NCBI GenBank assembly: GCA_964605655.1
Contig: CAZSDK010000019.1
Coordinates: forward strand, 15,197-79,196
Origin: JAKLIX01 sp964605655
GTDB taxonomy: Bacteria > Bacteroidota > Bacteroidia > Bacteroidales > CAIXZF01
Direction of reading: 5' to 3'
DNA length: 64,000 nucleotides
Position numbers and translations under genes: made by a program. This document shows, piece after piece, positions 40,152-49,509 of this stretch (within the stretch, counting starts at the first letter, position 1; each line of letters starts with the position of its first letter). The notes beneath the pieces were generated by a model. The model searched no databases. It saw nothing but the letters and a program-made list of their open reading frames with translations, and had not been told where the DNA came from.

Positions 40152-41741
40152 ATGGGTCTGGATGGCAGCAGGAAGTGGTTTAAAAAGTGGCATAAATGGC
40201 CTGCTTTGGTACTATCTCTTTTCATTCTTCTTTTTGCTGCGTCGGGGATTGTTCTCAATCACCGTTACTGGTTTTCTCATGTGGATGTAAGCCGGAACCT
40301 GCTGCCTGCCCAGTACCGTTACCAGAACTGGAATCTGGCGGCTGTAAAGGGTTCTATGGCCATCAGTCCCGACAGTGTTCTCTTATTCGGGAATATTGGG
40401 GTCTGGCTCACAGACAAGGATTATCGCTGGTTTAAAGATTTTAATAAGGGTTTTCCCAAAGGAAATGATAACAGGAAGGTGTCATCCCTCTGCATGACGC
40501 CAGCCGGGGACCTTTATGCAGGGACTTTATTCGGGTTGTACCGTTTTCAGAAGGGAGAGAAAGCCTGGATAAGAATCGATTTACCGGTGCCTGAGGAGCG
40601 GGTGGTAAAGGTGATGGTTGCGGAGGGCAGTTTGTGGGTGATGACCCGTTCTAACCTGATGAAAAGACCTGTTGACAAGCGTGCCGGGCCCTTTCAAAGG
40701 ATACAGGTCCCCAAAGGGGAAGATGATGATGGCGGGGTAGGACTGTTCAGGACTCTGTGGGTGATCCATTCCGGGGAGATATATGGTCAGGCAGGAAGAT
40801 TGCTGGTGGATTTTGTGGCCCTGGTATTTGTTTTTCTGACGGTGACAGGGCTGATCTATTTCATCACTCCGTGGATGTTGAAGAGGCTGAGACAAAAGAT
40901 CAAAAAGCGGTGGGTCAGTGTCAACCGTTTTTCGTTGCGCTGGCATAACATCACGGGTTCCTGGCTGATCCTGCTGTTGTTCCTTACCGCTCTCACCGGC
41001 ATGTTCCTGAGGCCGCCCCTGCTGATCAGCATTGCCACTGCCCGGGTGGCACCCATTCCCTTTTCCATGCTGGATGATCCCAATCCATGGAATGACCGCT
41101 TCCGGGACCTTATCTACGACCCAGACCACAAGGCATACATCCTGGCCACTTCAGAGGGTATTTACCATACGGAGGATCATTTTCACGGCATCCTGCAAAA
41201 GTTTACTGAGCAACCACCGGTCAGTGTGATGGGTATCACCGTGCTGCAGAAACATCCTTCAGGAGGTTTTCTGGTAGGTTCCTTCAGCGGAATGTTCCTT
41301 TGGAAGCCGGATCAGGGGTTTACTCTCGACTATTTGACAGGCCAACGCGTTGATCCGGCCCGTTTTGAGGGGAGACCTTTTGCATCCATTGGTGTGAGCG
41401 GGTTTCTCAGGAAGTCTGACGGTCAGGAGGTGATCTTCGATTACGCCAACGGGGCTATGGTGTCGTCACTACCGGCTGATACTCATCATAATGGCACAGA
41501 AGTGCCATCATTTGCACCCATGTCGGCGGAGGTATTGGAAAATAATCCGATGTCGTTGTGGAACGTGGCCCTGGAATTTCATACATGCCGTATCTATGGT
41601 GCCGCCATAGGGGATTTTTATATCCTTCTCATTCCGTTGCTGGGATTGGGAATCCTTTTTGTCCTGGTGACCGGATTTTTCTCCTGGTACCTGGGCCGAA
41701 AGAAGAAAATGCGCTTACGATCGAAGGCTATTCAGCAGTAA
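40152..41741 (+). CDS. PepSY-associated transmembrane protein with an inserted propeller-like domain
   Basis: 529 aa from ATG 40152. Four membrane segments: LVLSLFILLFAASGIVLNH near the N-terminus, VDFVALVFVFLTVTGLIYFITPWML in the middle, GSWLILLLFLTALTGMFLR, and LIPLLGLGILFVLVTGFFSWYLG at the C-terminus. The WHKW and RWHNITGSW histidines just before helices match the PepSY_TM plan of inner-membrane proteins linked to iron acquisition or reductase activity. The periplasmic loops contain repeated short units (GDLYAGTLFGLYRFQKGEK, GSLWVMTRSNLMKRP, KAYILATSEGIYHTEDHF, GGFLVGSFSGMFLWKPDQG) that look like beta-propeller blades of a sensor. The 3' end overlaps the convergent gene by 14 nt. Confidence 0.82.
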   Translation: MGLDGSRKWFKKWHKWPALVLSLFILLFAASGIVLNHRYWFSHVDVSRNLLPAQYRYQNWNLAAVKGSMAISPDSVLLFGNIGVWLTDKDYRWFKDFNKGFPKGNDNRKVSSLCMTPAGDLYAGTLFGLYRFQKGEKAWIRIDLPVPEERVVKVMVAEGSLWVMTRSNLMKRPVDKRAGPFQRIQVPKGEDDDGGVGLFRTLWVIHSGEIYGQAGRLLVDFVALVFVFLTVTGLIYFITPWMLKRLRQKIKKRWVSVNRFSLRWHNITGSWLILLLFLTALTGMFLRPPLLISIATARVAPIPFSMLDDPNPWNDRFRDLIYDPDHKAYILATSEGIYHTEDHFHGILQKFTEQPPVSVMGITVLQKHPSGGFLVGSFSGMFLWKPDQGFTLDYLTGQRVDPARFEGRPFASIGVSGFLRKSDGQEVIFDYANGAMVSSLPADTHHNGTEVPSFAPMSAEVLENNPMSLWNVALEFHTCRIYGAAIGDFYILLIPLLGLGILFVLVTGFFSWYLGRKKKMRLRSKAIQQ

Positions 41742-42624
41742 AGCGTATCCCGGCTCCCTGGTGGAATCTTGCATCTGAAAAAGTTCTCAGTTCAGGGACC
41801 TGTTGTATGTTCAGCTGCGGGTTCATCTGGTAGAAAAGATGCAGGTGTTTGAAGAATCCCTGTTTTCTGCCCACCCTGAAATCCACACCCAGAGGAGCAT
41901 AGATACCAAGATCAAATCCCTGTTTCAGGAAGAAGGTCTCATTATCCTGAAGATTCTCGCTGGTGAGGTCGATGGTGTAGTAATCATCTCCGTTGATAAT
42001 CCGGGTTCCATGGTCCTGCCACCGGTCGATGGTCAGTTTGTTCTCGATTGACATCCCTGCCCTGATCCCTGCCCCGGCATAAACATTCCAGCGGGCTGCA
42101 GGATTATAACGCAGCAGGTAGGAGATGTCGAGGCAAAGGATACTGGAGCGGTATCTTATGCTGTAATCGGTGCGGGAAAAGGTGTCGATCAGATATTCCT
42201 GTCCGGTCTGAGTGGAGATCAGGGTGTCGAAAGGCTGGTCATATTCCTTATAAAAGGATTTATCGAAAGAAGTACCCTCGGCAAAGTGAAATCCAATGCG
42301 AAGTTGCGGATGCAAGGGCAACTCCCGGCCTCCCTTTCCGTATATCGCATATCCTATGCCTGCTGAGAAGGATCCTCCATCCTCCCAGTCAGTAACATTA
42401 TTGGAGGAAGAGAACCCGCTGAAATCATTTTTAAGCATCAGGGAGGATGGCGCCAGCTTTTGCAGGTCGGAAAGGGGTAAATTGTGGTCAAGACCGGTAG
42501 CCTGTCCGGAAAACAGATAAACATCCTCGAGCTTCAGACGGGGAGTCTGTGGAGTATCCTGTGACCAGAGTGTCACCAAGGTCGTAAGGATCATTAATAA
42601 AACAAGGGAGAACCTTTTTTTCAT
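41728..42624 (-). CDS. Outer-membrane beta-barrel-like exported protein, function unknown
   Basis: 298 aa with signal peptide (KKRFSLVLLMILTTLVTLWSQ). The mature sequence has the alternating aromatic strands of a small outer-membrane beta-barrel: SAGIGYAIYG, LRIGFHFAEG, DYSIRYRSSILCLDISYLLRY, WNVYAGAGIRAGMSI, KQGFDLGIYAPLGVDFRVG, LHLFYQMNPQLNI. It ends in GAGIRFTAE, so the terminal aromatic signature is weak. No domain can be named. It is convergent with the PepSY gene (14-nt overlap). Confidence 0.72.
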   Translation of the reverse strand: MKKRFSLVLLMILTTLVTLWSQDTPQTPRLKLEDVYLFSGQATGLDHNLPLSDLQKLAPSSLMLKNDFSGFSSSNNVTDWEDGGSFSAGIGYAIYGKGGRELPLHPQLRIGFHFAEGTSFDKSFYKEYDQPFDTLISTQTGQEYLIDTFSRTDYSIRYRSSILCLDISYLLRYNPAARWNVYAGAGIRAGMSIENKLTIDRWQDHGTRIINGDDYYTIDLTSENLQDNETFFLKQGFDLGIYAPLGVDFRVGRKQGFFKHLHLFYQMNPQLNIQQVPELRTFSDARFHQGAGIRFTAE

Positions 42625-42696
42625 GGTATAAATAATGAAATGTGCAGATCCGATTGCTGATTACCTTTTACTAACCCGATGGGCAATAGTTTATTG

Positions 42697-42704
42697 TATT
42701 TTTG
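42697..42704 (+). promoter_or_regulatory. -7 box TATTTTTG for the MORN/YwqK gene
   Basis: Exact TAnnTTTG match. Because it lies downstream of the in-frame ATG at 42679, it excludes that start and supports ATG 42787. Confidence 0.5.
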
Positions 42705-42786
42705 TAAAGGTAAGATACATTGGGATAAACAAGTGAAAAATGGATCTTCTGACTCCAACGTTTTTATAAAATCTATTGACTATAAT

Positions 42787-43332
42787 ATGAAATCGTTTTT
42801 GTTATTAATTCTGTTAATGCCCTTCCTGGCGTTTTCCCAGGCCACGGTTCCCTGCGATAAACTTACAGATAAAGATCATATCAAGTATTTCGCGGATGAC
42901 ACCAAGCCTTTCACGGGAAGATGTCTGGTCCGTTATGCCAGCGGTCAGCCAATGATGGAGTCGCCTTATGTCGAAGGAGTGCTTGAGGGAGTTGAGACTT
43001 CCTGGTACGAGAATGGTCAGAAGAAATGGGAGTTTACGTTCAAGGAAGGAAAGTTCAACGGGAAGATCATTTTCTTTTATGAGGATGGGAAGGTGAAGAG
43101 TGAGGAGGTTTATGTAAACGATTACAAATATGGCCGGGCTGTACATTATTATGAAAACGGGAACAAGGAAAGCGAAGGGATGTACGACAATTGCAGGGAG
43201 ACAGGTATTTGGCTCTTTTACTATCCTAACGGTGTAAAGAAGGAAGAAGGTCCTTTCAGGGAGGGAGAAAAGACGGGAGAATGGAAGTACTGGGATGAAA
43301 AAGGGAATCCTGTCGAAAACAAGCAGGAGTAG
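42787..43332 (+). CDS. Exported MORN/YwqK-type repeat protein
   Basis: 181 aa from ATG 42787, with signal peptide KSFLLLILLMPFLAFSQ. A spacer with two Cys is followed by six or so MORN-like units of about 23 residues: GVETSWYENGQKKWEFTFKEGKFNGKIIFFYEDGKVKSEEVYV-type strands, each with YxxG and a G(K/E)xxGxW turn. Database labels such as toxin-antitoxin system YwqK family antitoxin come from this repeat and do not prove such a role; no toxin gene is adjacent. Exported, function unknown. Confidence 0.82.
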   Translation: MKSFLLLILLMPFLAFSQATVPCDKLTDKDHIKYFADDTKPFTGRCLVRYASGQPMMESPYVEGVLEGVETSWYENGQKKWEFTFKEGKFNGKIIFFYEDGKVKSEEVYVNDYKYGRAVHYYENGNKESEGMYDNCRETGIWLFYYPNGVKKEEGPFREGEKTGEWKYWDEKGNPVENKQE

Positions 43333-43366
43333 TTACAGCCGGAGTCCCAATTCTGCGGGCAGTATG

Positions 43367-43678
43367 TTAAAACATCTTCAGGGCAGACGGCAAGGCCTGG
43401 GTCACTTTATGTCCTGCAGCCGGCAGTCCGACCAGAATGGCAGAGACCACTTCTTCTTTGGTAGCACCCAGCTTTTTTGCCATTTCCACGTGGAAGGGGA
43501 TGCCACTTTCGAGGCCCAGTGCTGCCAATACGGCTATGTAGGCCAGGGCTGATGTTTTCTGATCGAGGGCAGAAGCCTGACCAATTTTCATCACCATTTC
43601 CATCCAGGCCTGCTGGTGGGCAGGGGCCTCTTTCATAAAGGCGGCAAAGGCGGCGCTGACAAGGTTTTCATTTTCCAT
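43367..43678 (-). CDS. Carboxymuconolactone decarboxylase family protein without the Cys pair
   Basis: 103 aa, all-helical AhpD-like fold: DQKTSALAYIAVLAALGLESGIPFHVEMAKKLGATKEEVVSAILVGL. The family His in PFHV is present. The CxxC redox pair of peroxidase-like members is replaced by ESGI, so AhpD-type disulfide chemistry is not possible. It may be a small binding or decarboxylase-like protein. It lies downstream of the RND permease gene on the same strand, 44 nt away. Confidence 0.83.
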   Translation of the reverse strand: MENENLVSAAFAAFMKEAPAHQQAWMEMVMKIGQASALDQKTSALAYIAVLAALGLESGIPFHVEMAKKLGATKEEVVSAILVGLPAAGHKVTQALPSALKMF

Positions 43679-43722
43679 TGTATTGCATTTTTAGGAGGCT
43701 CAATAAACAAATTTACTCGTTC

Positions 43723-46700
43723 TCAGGCTCGCTTCAGTATTTTTCTCCAAAAACGGGCGGAGCGAGTTTTGAGGGTGTCGAAGACGATATATACCACGGG
43801 TACCACGACCAAAGTCAGGAAGAGCGAGCTGGTGAGACCGCCGATCAGGGCCCAGGCGATGCCATTCTTCCATTCCGAGCCTGCTCCCTGGGCCAGGGCG
43901 ATAGGCATCATACCGGCAATCATCGAGAAGGTGGTCATCAGGATGGGACGAAGCCTTACCTTACCGGCCATCACCAGGGCGCGCGCAATGGTATGCCCTT
44001 CCTGCCGCATCTGGTTGGTGAAGTCGACCAGCAGGATGGCATTTTTACCAACCAGTCCGACCAACATGATCATCCCGAGGAAGGAGAAAATGGTCAGTGA
44101 CTCCATGGTTAGGGCCAGGGCAAACAAGGCACCAACAATGGCCAGGGGTATGCTCATCAGCACTACGAACGGATAGAGATACGATTCATAGAGTGCGACC
44201 ATGATAAGGTAGACAAAGAGGATGGAAACGAAGAAGGCCAGGAACAGGCTTCCAAAGGCCTCCGTCTGGTATTTCAGGTCTCCCTCCAGGGCTACGGTCA
44301 CCTCAGCAGGCAATTTGACCGATTTTAGTTTTTTCTGTAACTCCTCCCCAACAGTACCTACCGGACGACCATAAACCTGGGAGCTGACTGTGACAGAGGA
44401 GACACGGTTGTACCTCTGAAGTATCGAAGTCCCTGTAGAAGAGCCTATTTCAGCGAACTGACCGAGTTTGACGCTCTGACCGGAATGATTGACAAAAGCC
44501 AGGTTGGTCACGTTGTCAATTTGCCGGCGGTCGTAACTGTCAAGCGCAATATTGATGTCATATTCGCTGCCTTGCTGGCGGAATTTGGAGTCAGTATTCC
44601 CGCTGAAAGCATTCTGGAGGGAAGCTCCTACTTCAGCCATACTGAGTCCCAGACGGGCCATTTTTTCCTTGTCAATACTGATATTCACCTCCGGGTTACC
44701 GGGTTCCACGCTGAGTTTGACCTCATCCGTCCCCGGAACAGTCTTCATCACCTCCTTGTACTTTTCGGCATATTTGATGAGGGTGTCGACATTGGGACCC
44801 ATCAGTACCATCTGGATGGGTGCCATATCAGAAGTCCCCACCAACGATAAGATGCTGGACCTTACTTTCACCCCGGTGAGCCGGGAAGTCAGGTCCTGTT
44901 TCATCTTCCTGCAGAACTTTTCCGAAGATATGTCCCTCGCATCTTTATCTACCATCTTCACGTGCAACTCCGACTGATAAGCGGTATTGCCCGTGCCGTC
45001 GAAGCTGTTGGCAAAACCGATAGAAGCGAAAACACTGACCACTTCAGGCTGCGCAAGCAGATATTCTTCAGCCTTGAGGGTTACCTGGTTGGTCTGCATC
45101 AGGGAAGCGTCTTTGGGCAGCTCCATGTTGATCATCAATTCTCCGCGATCACCCATGCTCACAAATTCTGTCCCGATAAAACCGCCACCCACCAGGGCAA
45201 AGGATGCGATGAGCAGGATGGTCGCCGATCCCAGCACGGTCCATTTGTGCTTCAACGACCAAACCAGGGCCTGGCTGTACCATTTTCTGAGCCTGTCAAA
45301 TCCTTTTTCAAACAGGGTGATCCAACGTCCCAGAAGCGATTTAGGCCGGTAAATCTCAAATTTGGCGATACGGGAAGCCAGAAGTGGTGTGAGTGTAAAG
45401 GAAACGAACAGGCTTAACAAAGTGGAAAAGACCACCACCAGGGAAAACTGTCGTAACATTCCCGAGATCATGCTGCTCGAAAGGGCGATGGGCAGAAATA
45501 CCACGACGTCGACCAGGGTGATGGACAAGGCGGTGTAGTTGATCTCGTTCCTCCCGTCCAGGGCGGCCTTCCTCCTTTCCTTACCCATCTCCAGGTGCCT
45601 GTATATGTTCTCCAGGACCACGATACTGTCGTCGACCAGGATCCCGATCACCAGCGACATAGCCACCATGGAAATGATATTGAGCGTGAAGTCCATCACA
45701 TACATGGCCACGAAGGTGGAAATGAGGGATGCCGGGATGGCTACCATGACGATAAAGGAGTTGCGCAAAGAATGCAGGAAGACGAGCATGACGATGGCTA
45801 CCAGTAGAATGGCCATCAAAAGGTCATGCATCACGGCATTGGCAGAAATCCTCGTAAAGTCAGAATTGTCGTTGGCGATTGCAAATTTCACCCCTTTAGC
45901 CTCATAGATCTTCTCAATACTGGCAATCTCTTTTTTAACCAGCTTGCTCACCTCCACTTCATTACCGTCGGGCTGTTTGAATAGTAACAAACCGATGGAA
46001 TTCTTCCCATTGAAGCGGCTGATGCTGGATACTTCTTTTGCTGCATCCTGCACTTCGGCGATGTCGGCCAGCTTCACCACACTTCCATCAGCCATTGCTG
46101 CCACCACCAGCTCCCTTATGTCTTCAACCCCTTGGTATTTTGCGGAAAGCCTGATGATGAACTGCCTGTCAGTTGCTTTCAGCTTTCCTGTCGGGAATTC
46201 CATGTTGGCGGCCTGTATCGCCTGGGTGACCTGAAGAATGGGAATGTTGTAAGCAGCCAGTTTTTCACTGTTGATATTTACTTTGATTTCCCTTTCCTCA
46301 CCTCCGACAACCTGGATCTGCGAGATGCCTTTCACCCTCGACAGCATGGGGTTGATCTTTTGTTTGACCAGGTCGAAAAGTTCTGTGGAAGAGATGCTTC
46401 CTGTGACTCCCAGACGCATTACAGGCAGGTCATCCATGCTGAAATTGTAAATATTGGGCGTCAGGATGTCCTTAGGTAGCGTCGACTGGACATTATAGAC
46501 CTTTTGCTGAAGGTTTCTCATCGCTTTGTCCATATCGGCCGAAGAATTGAAGATGATCACTACGGCTGAATATCCTTCAAAGGAGGAGGACTGGATGTTA
46601 TCGATTTCTTCGAGAGAAGAAACCGCATCTTCCATTTTCTTAGTCACGGCATTCTCCACTTCCGAGGGGGAGGCACCCGGGTAAGCCGTACCAACAAAAA

Positions 46701-46833
46701 GCACAGGCTGGGAGAATTCAGGCAGCAGTTCATAGTTCAGACGGTAGTAACTGATGATTCCCAGAAAGGTCAGTACCGTGAAGATAACGACGATGAGGGT
46801 CGGCCGTTTTATAGATAATTCAGTGATATTCAT
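43723..46833 (-). CDS. RND efflux pump inner-membrane permease
   Basis: 1036 aa, full-length HAE-1/AcrB-type permease with twelve membrane helices in two halves. Marks include SIKRPTLIVVIFTVLTFLGIISY, FGTAYPGASPSEVENAVTKKMEDA-type porter start, VAMSLVIGILVDDSIVVLENIYRH with the proton-relay Asp pair, and FLGMIMLVGLVGKNAILLVDFTNQMRQEG in the second half. It extrudes drugs, detergents or lipophilic compounds by proton antiport, with the adaptor and TolC-like channel encoded just upstream. It is last in a three-gene operon (13 nt after the adaptor gene). Confidence 0.95.
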   Translation of the reverse strand: MNITELSIKRPTLIVVIFTVLTFLGIISYYRLNYELLPEFSQPVLFVGTAYPGASPSEVENAVTKKMEDAVSSLEEIDNIQSSSFEGYSAVVIIFNSSADMDKAMRNLQQKVYNVQSTLPKDILTPNIYNFSMDDLPVMRLGVTGSISSTELFDLVKQKINPMLSRVKGISQIQVVGGEEREIKVNINSEKLAAYNIPILQVTQAIQAANMEFPTGKLKATDRQFIIRLSAKYQGVEDIRELVVAAMADGSVVKLADIAEVQDAAKEVSSISRFNGKNSIGLLLFKQPDGNEVEVSKLVKKEIASIEKIYEAKGVKFAIANDNSDFTRISANAVMHDLLMAILLVAIVMLVFLHSLRNSFIVMVAIPASLISTFVAMYVMDFTLNIISMVAMSLVIGILVDDSIVVLENIYRHLEMGKERRKAALDGRNEINYTALSITLVDVVVFLPIALSSSMISGMLRQFSLVVVFSTLLSLFVSFTLTPLLASRIAKFEIYRPKSLLGRWITLFEKGFDRLRKWYSQALVWSLKHKWTVLGSATILLIASFALVGGGFIGTEFVSMGDRGELMINMELPKDASLMQTNQVTLKAEEYLLAQPEVVSVFASIGFANSFDGTGNTAYQSELHVKMVDKDARDISSEKFCRKMKQDLTSRLTGVKVRSSILSLVGTSDMAPIQMVLMGPNVDTLIKYAEKYKEVMKTVPGTDEVKLSVEPGNPEVNISIDKEKMARLGLSMAEVGASLQNAFSGNTDSKFRQQGSEYDINIALDSYDRRQIDNVTNLAFVNHSGQSVKLGQFAEIGSSTGTSILQRYNRVSSVTVSSQVYGRPVGTVGEELQKKLKSVKLPAEVTVALEGDLKYQTEAFGSLFLAFFVSILFVYLIMVALYESYLYPFVVLMSIPLAIVGALFALALTMESLTIFSFLGMIMLVGLVGKNAILLVDFTNQMRQEGHTIARALVMAGKVRLRPILMTTFSMIAGMMPIALAQGAGSEWKNGIAWALIGGLTSSLFLTLVVVPVVYIVFDTLKTRSARFWRKILKRA

Positions 46834-46846
46834 GACGATCCAGCTT

Positions 46847-47905
46847 TCAGAAGTTCACGAGTCTGATTTTTTTTCCGTCTTCCAGGTTGATTTGTCCGGA
46901 GACGACTACCTTTTCTCCCTCTTTTAATCCGCTAATTACGACAGCTTCTGTGTCGGTGACCTTACCGATCAACAGTTTCCTGAGTTCAGCCTTATCATTA
47001 TGAACGACATAAACTTCAGGTGACTTTATGCTGCCCACCAGGCATTTTCTGGGGATGACCAGTGATTCTACCCCTAGTTTTTCGTCGAAGAGGGCCACAC
47101 CGAACATGCCGGCTTTCAGAGTGAGTGAAGCATCGTTGATGACCTCCACTTCCACGGGAAACCTTCTTGCATCATCAGCCTTTACTCCCAGGGAGATCAC
47201 CTTTCCCTGGTAGTCTTTTCCCGGATCAATGTCTGCCTTGAGGGTGACCGGAGCACCGACGGCCAGATGGTTGATCTCCTTTTCACTGAGGTTGACCTGA
47301 AAACGAAGCCGGGAAATATCGACCAGGTCGATGACAGGGGCCCCGGGCATCAGGAGCGTTCCTTTTTCAATATGTCTTTTAGTGACAACTCCTGAAAACG
47401 GGGCGCGTATCTTTGTGTTATTCAACGCTTTGCGTGTAGTGACAAAGTTGGCCTCTGCATTCAGGGCAGCCAGACGGACCTCCTGAAGCTGCTGGGCAGA
47501 GACCGCCTCCGTTTTTGCCAGGGATTCGAACTTCTTGACATCCCTGTTGGCTTTTTCGAGGCTGGCCTCAGCAAGCCTGAACTGGCTCTGGAGCATCTCA
47601 TCGTCCAGCTCGGCAATCACCTGGCCTTCTTTGACCCTGGACCCTGTTTCCGTGAGGACACGTAAGACCCGGCCCTGCGATTCCGACAGCAGGGTCAGTT
47701 CCCTGTTGGCTTTAAAGGTGCCACTGAGCCTGTAGCTTTCGTCCATAGTCTTGACAAGGACCGGAGCCACCGCCACAGGGATGGCTATGGTAGTGGTGTC
47801 CTGCCTTGAATTCTCGTCTATCCTGGCCTTGTTGTATATCAGCTTGGCTGCGCAGGCTCCTACCAGGACGAGGAGTATGATGGAAATACGGATGATCTTC
47901 TTCAT
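46847..47905 (-). CDS. RND efflux periplasmic adaptor (membrane fusion protein)
   Basis: 352 aa. An N-terminal membrane anchor (IIRISIILLVLVGACAAKLIYN) is followed by a lipoyl/barrel-sandwich half (LLSESQGRVLRVLTETGSRVKEGQVIAELDD), an alpha-hairpin (ASLEKANRDVKKFESLAKTEAVSAQQLQEVRLA), and the second lipoyl half (TKIRAPFSGVVTKRHIEKGTLLMPG). A beta-barrel and membrane-proximal domain follow, ending GEKVVVSGQINLEDGKKIRLVNF. It links the RND permease to the outer-membrane channel. It lies 5 nt after the TolC-like gene. Confidence 0.95.
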   Translation of the reverse strand: MKKIIRISIILLVLVGACAAKLIYNKARIDENSRQDTTTIAIPVAVAPVLVKTMDESYRLSGTFKANRELTLLSESQGRVLRVLTETGSRVKEGQVIAELDDEMLQSQFRLAEASLEKANRDVKKFESLAKTEAVSAQQLQEVRLAALNAEANFVTTRKALNNTKIRAPFSGVVTKRHIEKGTLLMPGAPVIDLVDISRLRFQVNLSEKEINHLAVGAPVTLKADIDPGKDYQGKVISLGVKADDARRFPVEVEVINDASLTLKAGMFGVALFDEKLGVESLVIPRKCLVGSIKSPEVYVVHNDKAELRKLLIGKVTDTEAVVISGLKEGEKVVVSGQINLEDGKKIRLVNF

Positions 47906-47910
47906 GACGA

Positions 47911-49266
47911 TTATTGTATTAAGAGATTTAAGTTACCGGTGCTTTTCATCAGGTCAATTTCTGATAGTTTCATCTGGACCTGGGATTGTAATAGGGCCGA
48001 CTGTGCGGAGCGGAGTGAGGATTCGGCATCGAGAATATCGGACAAGGGGCTGATTCCTTCTTTGTACTGATCAAGCGTGACCTGGTAGACCTCCTCTGCA
48101 AGTTTTTTATTAGAGAGCTGGTTTTCAGTGGTTTTCCGGCTCACTTCCAGTTTGCTCACTGCCGAGCGGTATTGTACCTCCAGCAGACGGGCCGTATTTT
48201 CTTTCTGAAGAACTGCCTGCTGTTGCTCGAGACCAGCCTGGCTGATGGCATGTTGTTTCGCAAATCCCTGAAACAAGGGTACATTCAGGCTGATCCCCAC
48301 AAACGACATTTTAAGCCAGCCGGGTTGCTGGTATAAGTAACTGAATTCATTCTGCTGACTCTGCAGACTGTACTGACCAATGGCTGCCAGGGTAGGGTAT
48401 CCGGAGGCTTTTGCCTCCCTGATCTTTCCCGTGGCCAGGTCTTCCAGTGCCTGACATTGTTTGTACTCATTCAGTCCGGAAGGAGACCAGGCAAGGTCAT
48501 TGGGCAGGATGGAGGGTTCTATGCTGTCGTTCAGGTGAACGGGTGTTTCGGAGGGGATGCCTGTGAGATATTTCAGGATGATGAGCTGCTGGTCATAGCC
48601 GTCCCTGAAAACATCGAGCTGGCTTTGCAGGTTGCCTGTGTTGACTTTCACCCTGTCTAAATCGACTTTTCGGATATAACCCAGATCGTACTGCTGTTGC
48701 ATCAGGTCGGTAAGTTTTTGCATGGTCCCGACGTTTTGTTCCCAGGTACTTACCTGTGACTGAAGTCCCTGAGCGGCAAAAAATACCTGGGCGGTTTCAT
48801 AAATGACCTCTTCCCTGAATTTATCATTTGATAACATGCTTAATTCCAGCGCCTTGCGGGCCTGTTGCCGCCCTATGAGCAGGGGTTGGCTGAACAATAC
48901 CTGGCTCACGTCGACCGAAGTACTCAGGTTGTGTTGTGTTCCAAACTGAATGGGGATCATCTCACCGGGTTGTCCGAAAAACTCTCCGGGGATGAGCTGG
49001 GTGGGAAGTTGAATAAAATCCTGGTAGGTAGCCCCGACCTTAGCCTGGGGATAGAAACCGGCTTCTACCTGTTTAAGCTGTGCAGCCGCTTTTTGTAAGT
49101 CAATCTCCCCGTTCTTTATTTTTATATGCTGGTCCAGGGCCATCTTCAGACACTGTTTCAGATCGAGGTCCTGATACCCGCTTTGCTGGCAGATTCCCGG
49201 AATCCCCGTCATCAGTATGCCGAGAAAAAGGGTTCTCTTAATAAAAGTGGAAATCATCGTGGTCAT
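47911..49266 (-). CDS. TolC-family outer-membrane efflux channel
   Basis: 451 aa from ATG 49266 (ATG 49257 is also possible). The longer frame from 49329 begins upstream of the predicted start of transcription. Signal peptide about FIKRTLFLGILMTGIPGICQQ. Two TolC repeats are visible: LDLKQCLKMALDQHIKIKNGEIDLQKAAAQLKQVEAGFYPQ and the second at EYKQCQALEDLATGKIREAKASGYPTLAAIGQYS, with a C-terminal LEVQYRSAVSKLEVSRKTTENQ and ISPLSDILDAESSLRSAQ. It is the first gene of the tripartite efflux operon and presumably directs it; no regulator gene is adjacent. Confidence 0.94.
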   Translation of the reverse strand: MTTMISTFIKRTLFLGILMTGIPGICQQSGYQDLDLKQCLKMALDQHIKIKNGEIDLQKAAAQLKQVEAGFYPQAKVGATYQDFIQLPTQLIPGEFFGQPGEMIPIQFGTQHNLSTSVDVSQVLFSQPLLIGRQQARKALELSMLSNDKFREEVIYETAQVFFAAQGLQSQVSTWEQNVGTMQKLTDLMQQQYDLGYIRKVDLDRVKVNTGNLQSQLDVFRDGYDQQLIILKYLTGIPSETPVHLNDSIEPSILPNDLAWSPSGLNEYKQCQALEDLATGKIREAKASGYPTLAAIGQYSLQSQQNEFSYLYQQPGWLKMSFVGISLNVPLFQGFAKQHAISQAGLEQQQAVLQKENTARLLEVQYRSAVSKLEVSRKTTENQLSNKKLAEEVYQVTLDQYKEGISPLSDILDAESSLRSAQSALLQSQVQMKLSEIDLMKSTGNLNLLIQ

Positions 49267-49326
49267 GATAATATAATAATGGTGGTCGATATTCCTTATC
49301 TTTATTATAATTTTTACCGGAGTGTG

Positions 49327-49334
49327 CAAAGATA
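49327..49334 (-). promoter_or_regulatory. -7 box TATCTTTG for the RND efflux operon
   Basis: On the minus strand 49334 to 49327 is an exact TAnnTTTG match, about 60 nt before ATG 49266. Confidence 0.5.
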
Positions 49335-49509
49335 TTCCGGGACCCGGTTACCCTGAAACGAAACCCGGCGAAAAGGCAAAAATGATGGACGAATACGGAA
49401 AACCAGGGGTTAACTTAACTTCATTCTGATGACCCATCATGGCATACGAAGTCCTGCTGACTGTGGTTTAACAGCCGGTCTGGACCGGTAAGCGGTTAGG
49501 TTGCCAGGG

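Noticed and set aside
42787..43332. YwqK antitoxin role for the MORN-repeat protein
   Set aside because: The name rests only on the repeat; the protein has a signal peptide and no toxin gene is adjacent.
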